NCBI RefSeq assembly: GCF_014633365.1
Contig: NC_068349.1
Span: 23,388,753 to 23,452,752 of the forward strand
Source: Diospyros lotus
Lineage: Eukaryota; Streptophyta; Magnoliopsida; Ericales; Ebenaceae
Direction: 5' to 3'
Length of the DNA: 64,000 nt
Part shown: one piece after another, positions 21,883 to 32,202 of the stretch
Layout: the number at the start of each line of letters is the position of its first letter
Position numbering within the stretch: the stretch's first letter is position 1
The notes under the pieces: generated by a model
What the model saw: the letters and a program-made list of their open reading frames with translations, nothing else
Database searches by the model: none
What the model was told of the DNA's origin: nothing
Program-made: the position numbers and the translations under genes

Positions 21883-24020
21883 TGTTGAGTTCTAACCTAG
21901 TCAAGAGGGGGGGTGAATTGACACCTTTTAAAAACTTTAATGCAAAACTTATGCACGTATATATATGAGAAAATAAATTTAATATAAACCAAAATTGTAG
22001 TTGAGAGTACGGGAGCACTTAAATACTAGATGGATAATATGATATACGCCAGCTGTGCTAGTATGTTCTTAGATCCAATATACTCTTCAAATTACAACTT
22101 GGTGAAAAACATGTGATTTGAATGCACACAATAACAAGACTTTAAATAAACCAAATGGAATATTGAATGAGAACAAAGAATGATCAATTAAAGCAAATCA
22201 GAATATAATAGCCAACAAGAATGTAGGCCTTAGGATTTGGCCACACGAAAACAAAAACAAAAACGAACAAGTATAATCAAGCAAGAATAAGTAAAGAGTG
22301 AAGAGAAGAAGGACACAGCGATTTATAGTGGTTCGGCCCTTATGGCTTACATCCACTACCTAAGGATTCCCTTCCTTAGGATTTTCAATCAAATCCACTA
22401 TATGAAACTTTTCTTACAACCACCAAAGTCTTCACTTAGCTTTACCACCACCAAACTATTTCTGGAGTCTCACACTCACTAGTTTGGATTTTGTACGCTC
22501 TTTACAAGATAGTAGAGATTGAAAAATAGGGTTCTCTCAAAAATAATACAATGAAGTGTAGAGAACTCTCTTAGTTTTCTCTCAAGAAGATAGAGGAAAA
22601 GAAAGACTTAGAGAGAATGAAAATCTTGGCCAATGATGTAGAGAATAATAGGGATTCAAAAAGTTGTTCCAAAGCCTTCAAGAGACCCTTTTATATAGTG
22701 CTAGAGAAGGCTTTCCTTGATCAATCTCAGCCCTCCATGTGTCAAGTCTTCAAGCCAATCTCAGCCCTTCATTTGAATTCTTGATTTACCTTCTATAATC
22801 AGCTAACTTGATTGATCATCAAGATCTTTCACTTTTGTTGATCTCCAATCAGCCTTGAATGAGCAAATCAATTCCAATAATGCATGGTTGACTTTAAGGA
22901 TTAAAAAATCAACAAAATCCTTCATAATTCTTGCAAAATCGACCATAAATAAGAACTAATCAATTCTGACTTCTAGTTGAATCTTCAATCACCTTTGATT
23001 GTGCAATTGGCCCCCTAGCTTCCATAACAAGTATAGCTAATTTGAAATTTGAATTTAAACCTCCGAATGGTGTAAAATCCATCCAGATATTCTCAAATAA
23101 TGAAGCAAATTTGTCCAATAATGAAGATATCAATTATAACTTCAAAAGCCCTTAATTGATCAAGTTTCCATAGTAAAAATGTTGACAATAAGAAGAGAAT
23201 CAATTTGTGTAGCTGAATATATGCAAGATATCCTTAGAATATTCTCCCATAATGAAGATATCAATTAGCCATAATGAGGATATCAATTAGTCATAATGAG
23301 TAGGATAATTGATTCCATGATTTGAGTAGAGGATCCTTTTAATGAGAGAGAATCAACAATAAAGGAAAGTAATATCAATCAAGGTTTAACTTTCAAACCT
23401 TAATTTCCTCCATTAATGTTGAATAATAGGGCTGAATCTTTAACTTCTCCATTTGAATGCAATTCAAAAATTCTTCCATATTTAACTAAGTAAAGAAGCT
23501 TCTAAGAACCTTTAAATTTACTCCATGATTCTCTTACCATATTTAGACCAACGAGATGATGTAACCTTGATGAGTGTGCTCCACGTGGTTGCCATGTCAC
23601 CAAGATGCCACATTAACAATGCCATGTCACCAAGTTACATATATGGCAACTCCATATAGTGGACTACTCCAATCTCCTGAAAAACTTCCGTATATATCTT
23701 TTGAACTTCCCATATATGAACAAGGATTCAATATATCTTCTAGACTTTCCATTCTAAGAAGAACTTTCCATATATAAACAAGGATTCCATATATATATCT
23801 TCTAGACTTTCCATTCCAAGAAGAACTTTCCATATATAGCTCAAATACTCAAATTTCTAGAAAGCTCTCTAAAAACTTGTTTCCATATATAACCTGTGTC
23901 ATGAAATCACTAAAGAATAGCTTTGTAAGCCTTATGAAGGCTTCATGCTTCGTTAGAACATAAAATATAAATTCACATTCACACATGCCAATCATCAATC
24001 ATCAAAATCTACACTCAACA
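21883..24020 (-). mobile_element. Copia-2 3' LTR
   Basis: 2138 bp, TGTTGAGTGTAGATTTTG (minus start) to GAACTCAACA. It pairs with 29241-31411. The TATA box on the minus strand is at 22687-22698. An internal direct repeat with cattccaagaagaactttcc occurs at about 23748-23833. It lacks a segment of about 37 bp present in the 5' LTR near 31240-31280. Confidence 0.93.
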
Positions 24021-24054
24021 AAAATATACTTAAATGATTTAACAAAAATATGAT

Positions 24055-24185
24055 TTCCCCTTAATCTTGCTCTTGCTCCCCCTTAATTTAGGCTCCCCCT
24101 TAACTTGCTCTCTCCCCCTTAATTTAGTCTTCCTCTTATCCTTTTAAAACACTATTTAGCTACATATTTTCTCTCCCCCTTTTTT
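24055..24185 (-). promoter_or_regulatory. Copia-2 polypurine-like repeat cluster
   Basis: On the minus strand the motif AAGGGGGAG occurs four times (about 24077, 24094, 24113 and 24174), with a shorter aagggga at 24057. Several purine tracts upstream of the 3' LTR are characteristic of SIRE-type elements. The bases directly touching the LTR (24021-24050) are A/T-rich, so the working tract is probably not adjacent or has decayed. Confidence 0.65.
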
Positions 24186-24226
24186 GTAATCTATCAAAAA
24201 ATACATGAGAAAGAAAAAAAATACAA

Positions 24227-25042
24227 TTAGGGAATAGGAATCATACCAAGTGAGTTTCGAAGAAAAAGAAAATTTTCATTTGAAAGAGGCTTAGTAAAAA
24301 TATTAGCAAGTTGATTCTTGGTATCCACATATGTAATCACAATATCACCTTGTAACACATGCTCTCTAATAAAATGATGTCTAACTTCTATGTGTTTAGC
24401 TTTGCTATGATACACCGAATTCTTAGATAAGTGGATAGCACTTGTGTTATCACAATAAATGGAAATATTCTTGAACTCTAAACCAAAATCCTCTAATTGT
24501 TGTTTAATCCAGAGCAATTGTGAAGTGCAACTACTTATGGCCATATACTCAGCTTCAGTAGTGGAGAGTGCTACACTTGATTGTTTCTTAGAAAACCATG
24601 AAATGAGCTTATTTCCTAGAAATTGACAAGTGCCCGTAGTACTTTTTCTATCCAATCTACAACCAGCATAATTCGAGTCACTATAAGCATACAAATCAAA
24701 TAAAGAACTCTTATCATACCAAAGACCAAGAGTAGAGGTATCTTTTAAGTATCTAAAAATCCGTTTTACCGCAATTAAGTGTGATTGTCTAGGGTTAGAT
24801 TGAAATCTAGCACACAAACAGACAACATGCATAATATCTGGTCTAGATGCAGTAAGATATAACAGTGAGCCAATCATAGATCTATATAGCTTTTGGTCTA
24901 CTTCATTACCATTTAAGTCACTATCAAGCTTTGTATTTGCAACCATGGGGGTAATACAAGGTTTAGCTAAATCCATGCCAAATCTAAATAGCAAATCTTT
25001 AGTATATTTAGCTTGACTAATGTGAATGCTATTCTCACTTTA
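24227..25042 (-). pseudogene. pol: Copia-2 RNase H
   Basis: The frame continues from reverse transcriptase after a TAA at 25040. It reads LLFRFGMDLAKPCITPM, YRSMIGSLLYLTASRPDIM, then RNase H: YAYSDSNYAGCRLDRKSTTG with the first Asp pair, KQSSVALSTTEAEYMAISS with the Glu, YCDNTSAIHLSKN, and KHIEVRHHFIREHV with the final His and Asp region. It ends naturally at TAA 24227 after MIPIP. The domain looks complete and in frame. The TAA at its start probably arose from CAA (LGLQIKQ in relatives). Confidence 0.92.
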
Positions 25043-26278
25043 TTTTATTTGCAAACCTAAAAAGAACGTTAGTTCACCCATCATGCTCATTTGGAATTCA
25101 CCACTCATACAATCAGCAAAATCTTTACACAAAGAATCATTAGTTGATCCAAAAATAATATCATCCACATACACTTGTACAATAAGCAAATCATTATTTT
25201 TATGCTTCATAAACAAAGTACTATCAATTTTCCCACGATTAAAATCATTTTGAAGCAAGAACTTTGATAAACGATCATACCACGCTCTAGGAGCTTGTTT
25301 TAAGCCATAAAGAGATTTAAAAAGCTTGTAAACATGATTTGGGAACTTTTGATTTTCAAAACCAGGGGGTTGCTTCACATAAACATCTTCTTGAATAAAG
25401 CCACTTAAAAATGCACTCTTAACATCCATTTGAAACAATTTAAAACCTTTAAAGCATGCAAATGCCATTAACAACCTAATAGCTTCTATTCTAGCTACCG
25501 GTGCAAACGACTCATCATAATCTACTCCTTCTTCTTGACTATACCCTTGAGCCACTAATCTAGCCTTATTCCTAACCACTTTTCCATTTTCATCCATTTT
25601 GTTTTTGAAAACCCATTTTGTACCAATAATAGAATGATTTTCAGGTTTAGGAACTAAACTCCACACTTTGTTTCTTTCAAACTCATTTAACTCTTCTTGC
25701 ATTGCTATTACCCAATCGGGTGCTTTTAAAGCATCATTAATACATTTAGGCTCAATTTCACAAATCAAAGCAAGAGAACTAAAAGGATGCACACCATGAG
25801 ATGATCTAGTTCTAACTCCATGAGAAATGTCACCTATTATTAATTCTTTAGGATGTCGGTGCTTATTTTTAATTTGATACCAATTTTGATCATGCAAAGG
25901 ACCTATCAATTCATTATTTTCTTGCGATTCTAAGTGAGTCTCATTTTCCAATTTATCTGCTTCTATATATGAATCCATGTTATTAGGTGTAGATTCCTTT
26001 AAACTAGACTCTACTTGTTGTTCAAAAACTACATCTTCATCTTCTTCAATATTAGAACTCTTAGCTAGTGATTCATCAAATTTTACATGAATAGACTCTT
26101 CTATCATTTTTGTCCTAGAGTTATAAACTCTATATGCTCTACTAGTAGAAGAAAAACCAACCAAAGAACCTACATCAGATTTAGCATCAAACTTATCCAA
26201 ATTATATTTAGTGTTTAAAATGTAACACTTACACCCAAATGGTCTAAGATAATCTACTTTAGGTGTCTTACCATGTCA
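25040..26278 (-). pseudogene. pol: Copia-2 reverse transcriptase
   Basis: From the TGA at 26276 the frame reads FGCKCYILNTK, the post-integrase region with SLVGFSSTSRAYRVYN, and an acidic linker. Then follows the RT domain: WVIAMQEELNEFERNKVWSL, KARLVAQGYSQEEGVDYDE, LFQMDVKSAFLSG (first Asp), VYKLFKSLYGLKQAPRAWYDRL and VQVYVDDIIFGS (catalytic pair, about 25165). All standard blocks are present and intact. The TGA stands where relatives have Trp (TPYELW), a G-to-A change, and TAA 25040 ends the segment. Confidence 0.93.
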
Positions 26279-26773
26279 AAGTTCATATGGAGTCTTATTT
26301 AACCCTTTTCTAATCGACAACCTATTTAACACATAACTTGCATGATTAATTGCTTCAGCCCAAAATGACTTAGGTAAACCACTTTCAATTAACATAGTTC
26401 TACCAATTTCTTGTAATGACCTATTTTTTCTTTCAACTACTCCATTTTGTTGTGGAGACCTAAGTGCAGAAAAATTATGAGAAATACCATATTTATCACA
26501 TAACTCACCAAAACCAAAGTTATCAAACTCACCACCATGATCACTCCTAATCTTAATTACACATGCATTTCGTTGATTTTGTAGTTTTCGAATTTGACTA
26601 TCAAAAACATGTAATGCCTCACTTTTATGAGAAATAAACAAGCACCAAGTAAAACGAGAAAAGTCATCCACAATCACAAATGCATATGATTTACCACCTA
26701 AACTTTTAACCCTACTAGGACCAAACAAATCTAAATGAAGTAATTCTAATGGCCTAGTTGTGGTAACATCTTA
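26276..26773 (-). pseudogene. pol: Copia-2 integrase core
   Basis: After a TAA at 26771 the frame reads RPLELLHLDLFGPSRV with the first catalytic Asp, FVIVDDFSRFTWCLF, KIRSDHGGEFDNFGF with the second Asp, and QQNGVVERKNRSLQE with the Glu. The spacing is 35 residues, as expected for DD35E. LPKSFWAEAINHASYVLNRL follows. All catalytic residues are kept. The flanking stops (TAA 26771, TGA 26276) are the only defects seen. Confidence 0.92.
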
Positions 26774-27370
26774 TTTTGATTTAAATGACTCTCTAACTTG
26801 TTTTCCTCTAATGCATGCATCACACATATGTAGGTCATTCAAATTCAATTTAGGCACTCCTCTAATCAGATTTTTCTTTATTAGTTTAGAAAGAGTAGAT
26901 GTGTTAATATGACCTAATCTTCTATGCCATAGATCCATAGAGTTATCATTCACCATAAGACAAGTAGCATCATTAACACATAAAGAATTCAGATTTAGCA
27001 CAAAAATGTTTCCTTCTCTAATGCCTTTTAAAACAATCTTATTTAAAGAATCTTTAATCAAGCACTCATTACCTTCAAATGCAACCATGTAGCCTTTGTC
27101 AATTAATTGACTTATGCTAAGCAAGTTGTAGGATAAGCCACTCACAAATAAGACATCTTCAAACATGAGTTTAGAAGGATTACCCACATTTCCAATGCCT
27201 ACAATTTTCCCTTTTGAGCCATCGCCAAAAGTAACATTACCTCCATGCTTTTTAGCTTTAAGAGACGAAAATAAGGTGGCATCTCCAGTCATATGCCTTG
27301 AACATCCGCTGTCCAAGAACCATTGGCTTGAAGTGCCTTTGGCCTTCAAGCACACCTATAAAGCAAATCA
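26771..27370 (-). pseudogene. pol: Copia-2 protease and GAG-pre-integrase domain
   Basis: After the stops TGA 27368 and TAG 27356 the frame gives the protease active site WFLDSGCSRHMTGD (about 27315) and VTFGDGSKGKIVGIG. Next come LMFEDVLFVSGLSYNLLSISQL and the zinc-binding GAG-pre-integrase motif LWHRRLGHIN with CDACIRGK. D-S-G is the catalytic triad of the aspartic protease that matures the polyprotein. Confidence 0.92.
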
Positions 27371-28513
27371 AGGGACCTTAGGTACCCAAACTTTGGGTCC
27401 TTGGGGGTTAGAGAACATGAAATCATAGCCATATGTATCAAAGATATATTCCTTAGCTTTTTGATCATTTAAACCCTTAGGAATCCAAAAACTCCTAGTT
27501 CTAACAACTTTATTATTCCTAGTTCTAGCTAGCTTTGCATATTTAGCTCTAGGAAGATATTTTGCTCCTTTAATGATTCTAGCATGATGCACACGCCTAG
27601 AATGAGTAAGATGAGTGGAAGAACCAGATTTTTGGATTTTCTCTTTTAGTTTACTAGGGTCAAAACCAAGACCAGCCTTTTCAAAATATGGTTTTTGAGA
27701 TGCAAGCAAAGAATCTAATTTACTGGAACTCAAAGAAAATTTTAAAAATGATTTTTTTAAGTGCTCATTCTTTTCTTTTAAACATGCTATTTCATTTAGT
27801 AACTCAGAATGATCACATACAATGCATTCATGCTCCCTAAGACTATCAATAGTGTCATGCAATTCGTTTATAGTATCTTTTAATGCACACACTTCATTTG
27901 GTTTATTTTCTTCCATTTTCCTAATTTTAGAGTTTAACTCATCTATTTCTTCCATGTACTCCTCCTCTTTCTTTTCTAATCTACCATTTTCTCTTTTAAG
28001 CTCCTTGATTTCTCTAATAGCCGTTTTATGTTTTTTAAACAGAAAATCAAACTCTTCTAGCAATGCATCCATTTCAGAAGTGTTTACCTCCTTATCTGTG
28101 GAAGATGAGTTCTTTTCTCCTTTGGCCATCAAACAAAAGTTGGCCTTTTCTTCTTCTTCATCGCTCGAAGATGATTCAGATTCACTAGAATCATCCCAAG
28201 TTGCTTTGAATGCTTTTCTATCTTTCTTCTCTTCCTTTCTCCTTCCTTTGGATCTACCCTTCTTTGATTTGGGACATTCGGACTTGTAGTGTCCAATCTT
28301 ACCACACTTGTAGCAAGTAACCTCCACTTTCTTTTCATTTGAGGCTTCTACGGGCTTAGTCTTGCTGAAACTCATTTTATTCTTTTTCATAAAGTTTCGA
28401 AGCCTCCTAGCCAACATGGCAATCTCCTCTTCTGAATCCTCCTCTCCATTGGATTCCTGTGCAACAGGTAAAGCAATTGATTTAGATTTTAAAGAATCTT
28501 CTTTGTTTTTCTA
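27356..28513 (-). pseudogene. gag: Copia-2 nucleocapsid: CCHC knuckle and coiled coil
   Basis: The frame after TAG 28511 includes LARRLRNFMKKNK and the knuckle CYKCGKIGHYKSEC (CX2CX4HX4C, about 28270-28315). A basic stretch follows, then a Ser/Glu-rich acidic stretch (about 28140-28200). A region of roughly 100 residues rich in E, K and L with heptad-like spacing (about 27740-28080) is a probable coiled coil. This arrangement and the FKATWDDSSESESS text are typical of SIRE Gag. It ends with GPKVWVPKVP before TGA 27368. Confidence 0.9.
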
Positions 28514-29185
28514 CCTATTTTTGAGAGTAAGCTCATGTGTCATTAGTGAACCCATTAGTTCATCTAGTGACAACTTCTTAGTATCCTTGGCCTCTTGAAT
28601 GGCTATCACCTTTGGATCCCATGCCTCCGGTAGAGATCTTAGAACCTTTTGCACCTTTTCAAAATCTGAAAATGATTTACCAAGAGACTCAAGAGAGTTA
28701 AGAATATCAGTCAAGCGAGTATACATTTCAGAGATAGATTCATTAGGTTTCATAGAAAACAATTCAAAATCATGTATGTACATGTTTATTTTTGTTTCTC
28801 TAACTTGACTAGTACCTTCATATTTTAACTCTAACTTCTTCCAAATTTCATAAGCAGATTTACAACACTGTACATAATTAAATTTGGATCTACTTAAAGC
28901 ACAATGAAATGCACTCTTAGCCTTAGCATTTAAAGCAATTAATCTCTTATCTTCATCCGTGTACTTATCTCTACTCTTTTCTACTATCTCTTCTACTTCT
29001 CCTCTCTTTACCTTTTCCTTAGGGACATATGGACCATCTCTAACTATTTCCCACAAATCAAGACTATATGCAGTTAAAAAATCTTCCATCATTGTTTTCC
29101 AATATGCATAATCGGTGCCATCAAAGAATGGTGCCCTAGATAAAGAACGACCCTCATTTTCATAAAAACGTGAACTCGATGCCAT
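28511..29185 (-). pseudogene. gag: Copia-2 gag, N-terminal capsid part
   Basis: The ATG at 29183-29185 is 43 bp downstream of the primer-binding site, and MASSSRFYENEGRSLSRAP is a typical SIRE Gag start. It continues FFDGTDYAYWKTMMEDFL, the conserved Copia Gag motif, then KYEGTSQVRETKINMYIHDF and LPEAWDPKVIAIQEAKD. The 224-codon frame ends at TAG 28511, in phase with the rest of gag-pol, so this stop is likely a CAG-to-TAG change. It is the longest open part of Gag. Confidence 0.92.
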
Positions 29186-29227
29186 GGATACACCTAGTGA
29201 TGATTAATCACTCTCTTAAGAACCTCT

Positions 29228-29238
29228 CTCTGATACCA
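29228..29238 (-). promoter_or_regulatory. Copia-2 primer-binding site for tRNA-Met(i)
   Basis: The minus strand reads TGGTATCAGAG, 11 bases complementary to initiator tRNA-Met, two bases after the 5' LTR end at 29241. The next base is A rather than C. Confidence 0.93.
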
Positions 29239-29240
29239 CT

Positions 29241-31411
29241 TGTTGAGTTCTAACCTAGTCAAGAGGGGGGGTGAATTGACACCTTTTAAAAACTTTAATG
29301 CAAAACTTATGCACGTATATATATGAGAAAACAAATTTAATATAAACCAAAATTGTAGTTGAGAGTACGGGAGCACTTAAATACTAGATGGATAATATGA
29401 TATCCGCCAGCTGTGCTAGTATGTGCTTAGATCCAATATACTCTTCAAATTACAACTTGGTGAAAAACATGTGATTTGAATGCACACAATAACAAGACTT
29501 TAAATAAACCAAATGGAATATTGAATGAGAACAAAGAATGATCAATTAAAGCAAATCAGAATATAATAGCCAACAAGAATGTAGGCCTTAGGATTTGGCC
29601 ACACAAAAACAAAAACAAACAAGTATAATCAAGCAAGAATAAGTAAAGAGTGAAGAGAAGAAGGACACAGCGATTTATAGTGGTTCGGCCCTTATGGCGT
29701 ACATCCACTACCTAAGGATTCCCTTCCTTAGGATTTTCAATCAAATCCACTATATGAAACTTTTCTTACAACCACCAAAGTCTTCACTTAGCTTCACCAC
29801 CACCAAACTATTTCTGGAGTCTTACACTCACTAGTTTGGATTTTGTACGCTCTTTACAAGATAGTAGAGATTGAAAAATAGGGTTCTCTCAAAAATAATA
29901 CAATGAAGTGTAGAGAACTCTCTTAGTTTTCTCTCAAGAAGATAGAGGAAAAGAAAGACTTAGAGAGAATGAAAATCTTGGCCAATGATGTAGAGAATAA
30001 TAGGGCTTCAAAAAGTTGTTCCAAAGCCTTCAAGAGACCCTTTTATATAGTGCTAGAGAAGGCTTTCCTTGATCAATCTCAGCCCTCCATGTGTCAAGTC
30101 TCCAAGCCAATCTCAGCCCTTCATTTGAATTCTTGATTTACCTTCTATAATCAGCTAACTTGATTGATCATCAAGATCTTTGACTTTTGTTGATCTCCAA
30201 TCAGCCTTGAATGAGCAAATCAATTCCAATAATGCATGGTTGACTTTAAGGATTAAAAAATTAACAAAATCCTTCATAATTCTTGCAAAATCGACCATAA
30301 ATAAGAACTAATCAATTCTGACTTCTAGTTGAATCTTCAATCACCTTTGATTGTGCAATTAGCCCCTTAGCTTCCATAACAAGTATAGCTAATTTGAAAT
30401 TTGAATTTAAACCTCCGAATGGTGTAAAATCCATCCAGATATTCTCAAATAATGAAGCAAATTTGTCCAATAATGAAGATATCAATTATAACTTCAAAAG
30501 CCCTTAATTGATCAAGTTTCCATAGTAAAAATGTTGACAATAAGAAGAGAATCAATTTGTGTAGCTGAATATATGCAAGATATCCTTAGAATATTCTCCC
30601 ATAATGAAGATATCAATTAGCCATAATGAGGATATCAATTAGTCATAATGAGTAGGATAATTGATTCCATGATTTGAGTAGAGGATCCTTTTAATGAGAG
30701 AGAATCAACAATAAAGGAAAGTAATATCAATCAAGGTTTAACTTTCAAACCTTAATTTCCTCCATTAATGTTGAATAATAGGGCTGAATCTTTAACTTCT
30801 CCATTTGAATGCAATTCAAAAATTCTTCCATATTTAACTAAGTAAAGAAGCTTCTAAGAACCTTTAAATTTACTCCATGATTCTCTTACCATATTTAGAC
30901 CAACGAGATGATGTAACCTTGATGAGTGTGCTCCATGTGGCTTCCATGTCGCCAAGATGCCACATTAACAATGCCATGTCACCAAATTACATATATGGCA
31001 ACTCCATATAGTGGACTACTCCAATCTCCTCAAAAACTTCCATATATATCTTTTGAACTTCCCATATATGAACAAGGATTCAATATATCTTCTAGACTTT
31101 CCATTCTAAGAAGAACTTTCCATATATAAACAAGGATTCCATATATATATCTTCTAGACTTTCCATTCCAAGAAGAACTTTCCATATATAGCTCAAATAC
31201 TCAAATTTCTAGAAAGCTCTCTAAAAACTTGTTTCCATATATAATGAAATCTCTATATAGGTATAAGAAGTTTCCATATATAACCTGTGTCATGAAATCA
31301 CTAAAGAATAGCTTTGTAAGCCTTATGAAGGCTTCATGCTTCGTTAGAACATAAAATATAAATTCACATTCACACATGCCAATCATCAATCATCAAAATC
31401 TACACTCAACA
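29241..31411 (-). mobile_element. Copia-2 5' LTR
   Basis: 2171 bp. Its TATA box on the minus strand is at 30039-30050. It contains a segment of about 37 bp (around 31240-31280, with tctctatataggtataag) that is absent from the 3' LTR and resembles the neighbouring tttccatatataa repeats, so it is probably a local duplication or deletion. Confidence 0.93.
30039..30050 (-). promoter_or_regulatory. TATA box of Copia-2 5' LTR
   Basis: The minus strand reads CTATATAAAAGG, a strong plant TATA box, unchanged in the 3' LTR (22687-22698). It lies upstream of gtctcttgaaggc and would drive the genomic transcript toward the primer-binding site. Confidence 0.7.
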
Positions 31412-31579
31412 TTTAACGCCTATCTTAGCTATTCGATTATTGGGTTTGTTAAGCTGAGAAGGTGTAAATTTGGATTTTTGGGATATTGTGTGATGTATGA
31501 CAACTATTGTGATATAAAAAAAAATTTATATTCCCGAAATCCTAAGATATAACACGCTCAAGAAATTTGGGGTGTTACA

Positions 31580-32202
31580 ATATTAGAGATTAGTGAGGGT
31601 GATCAATATATACATCTATGGATAAATGAGTGTGGCCAGCCCAAGGGTTATGATATTTTAGATGCGAGATGGCATTCTCAATTTTCGGGGTAGGATGTGC
31701 ATGCCTAAAGTTTGGGAGGAGCACCTGCCGTTGGTTGAGTTCATGTTACCACGATAGCTTCGGGATGGCTTCTTATGTGGTTTATGGTGGAATAGCATTG
31801 TTGATTGCCCGATGTACCAAAACTATCGACTGTTGGACCCTCAATCAAGCAGTCCATGTGGTTGAACCGAGTAGGTGGGGCAGTCCATACCCAAGCTAGG
31901 AATGTCAAGACCGTTGGAGGTGAGGAAGCCTCTGCCAGCGGGTGTGCTAGATTCCTTTGGGAAGGAGCGATCCCACGTCGGGCCAACGGAGGGAATGCTA
32001 GATGTATGGGTGCTAGCTATCGACTGTTGAGGTATGGTTGTTGGTCGTTCTTGTTTGTTCACCACCAGAAAAGTTAGATTGGAAATATTAGAATTTTTTG
32101 GACTATGAGATATGTCCAAGTTGTGAAATGGCTTATTTTGATCTTTGGAGATTGCGTGTATGAGCCAATTTCGAGGACAAAATTCTTTTAAGGGAGGTAG
32201 AT
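31580..32202 (+). pseudogene. pol: deleted internal region of a short family A derivative
   Basis: Between LTR A1 and A2 only about 620 bp remains. It opens with tattagag, probably a remnant of the primer site (TGGTATTAGAGC in copy A4). It jumps into the pol linker (YIHLWINECGQPKG, compare [12 protein letters not shown] in Gypsy-A) and then into integrase (EEHLPLVEF). About 230 bp (31850-32080) that has no counterpart in Gypsy-A is shared with the minus-strand derivative at 37333-37560. The end has the hairpin aatttcgaggacaaaatt (32167-32184) and a purine tract (agggaggtaga). It is non-coding by stop density. Confidence 0.8.

Larger units (their letters stand above)
21878..31416 (-). mobile_element. 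Copia-2, SIRE-like Ty1/Copia element
   Basis: The element is 21883-31411 with tttaa duplicated at 21878-21882 and 31412-31416. The minus-strand order is 5' LTR (31411-29241), primer site, gag-pol in one frame from ATG at 29185 to TAA at 24227, polypurine-like repeats, and 3' LTR (24020-21883). Gag text, a coiled-coil after the zinc knuckle and repeated AAGGGGGAG motifs point to the SIRE/Maximus lineage. No envelope-like frame follows pol: only about 200 bp separates it from the LTR. The LTRs differ by about 20 substitutions (about 1%) and a few indels. Six premature stops inactivate it. Confidence 0.93.
2163..31579 (+). mobile_element. Gypsy-A, decayed chromovirus-like Ty3/Gypsy element
   Basis: Domain order gag, CCHC knuckles, protease, reverse transcriptase, RNase H, integrase and chromodomain-like tail identifies Ty3/Gypsy of the chromovirus (Tekay/Del-like) type. 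Gag to the first half of integrase stays in one frame (3127-6234) broken only by stop codons at 3369, 3645, 3825, 4227, 4464, 4650, 5298 and 6141. Two solo LTRs split integrase, and two Copia elements split the 3' LTR. The 5' LTR is truncated and the primer-binding site is gone, so the copy cannot be autonomous. Lineage within chromoviruses is inferred from motif style, not from a phylogeny. Confidence 0.85.
10219..31579 (+). mobile_element. LTR A1, 3' LTR of Gypsy-A, split by two Copia elements
   Basis: The LTR occupies 10219-11163, 20812-21882 and 31417-31579, which sum to 2179 bp against 2176 bp for the uninterrupted LTR A2. It starts tataatacccc (TG mutated to TA) and ends tttggggtgttaca. 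The breaks are exact: cagcg is duplicated around Copia-1 and tttaa around Copia-2. The TATA box is at 10809-10818. The middle segment holds two diverged direct repeats with the core gagaaagctctc and an open frame (21266-21535) that recurs in other family A LTRs. Confidence 0.92.

Noticed and set aside
24021..24226. Envelope-like gene after Copia-2 pol, sometimes present in SIRE elements
   Set aside because: Only about 200 bp separates the pol stop from the 3' LTR, with purine-tract repeats and no frame.
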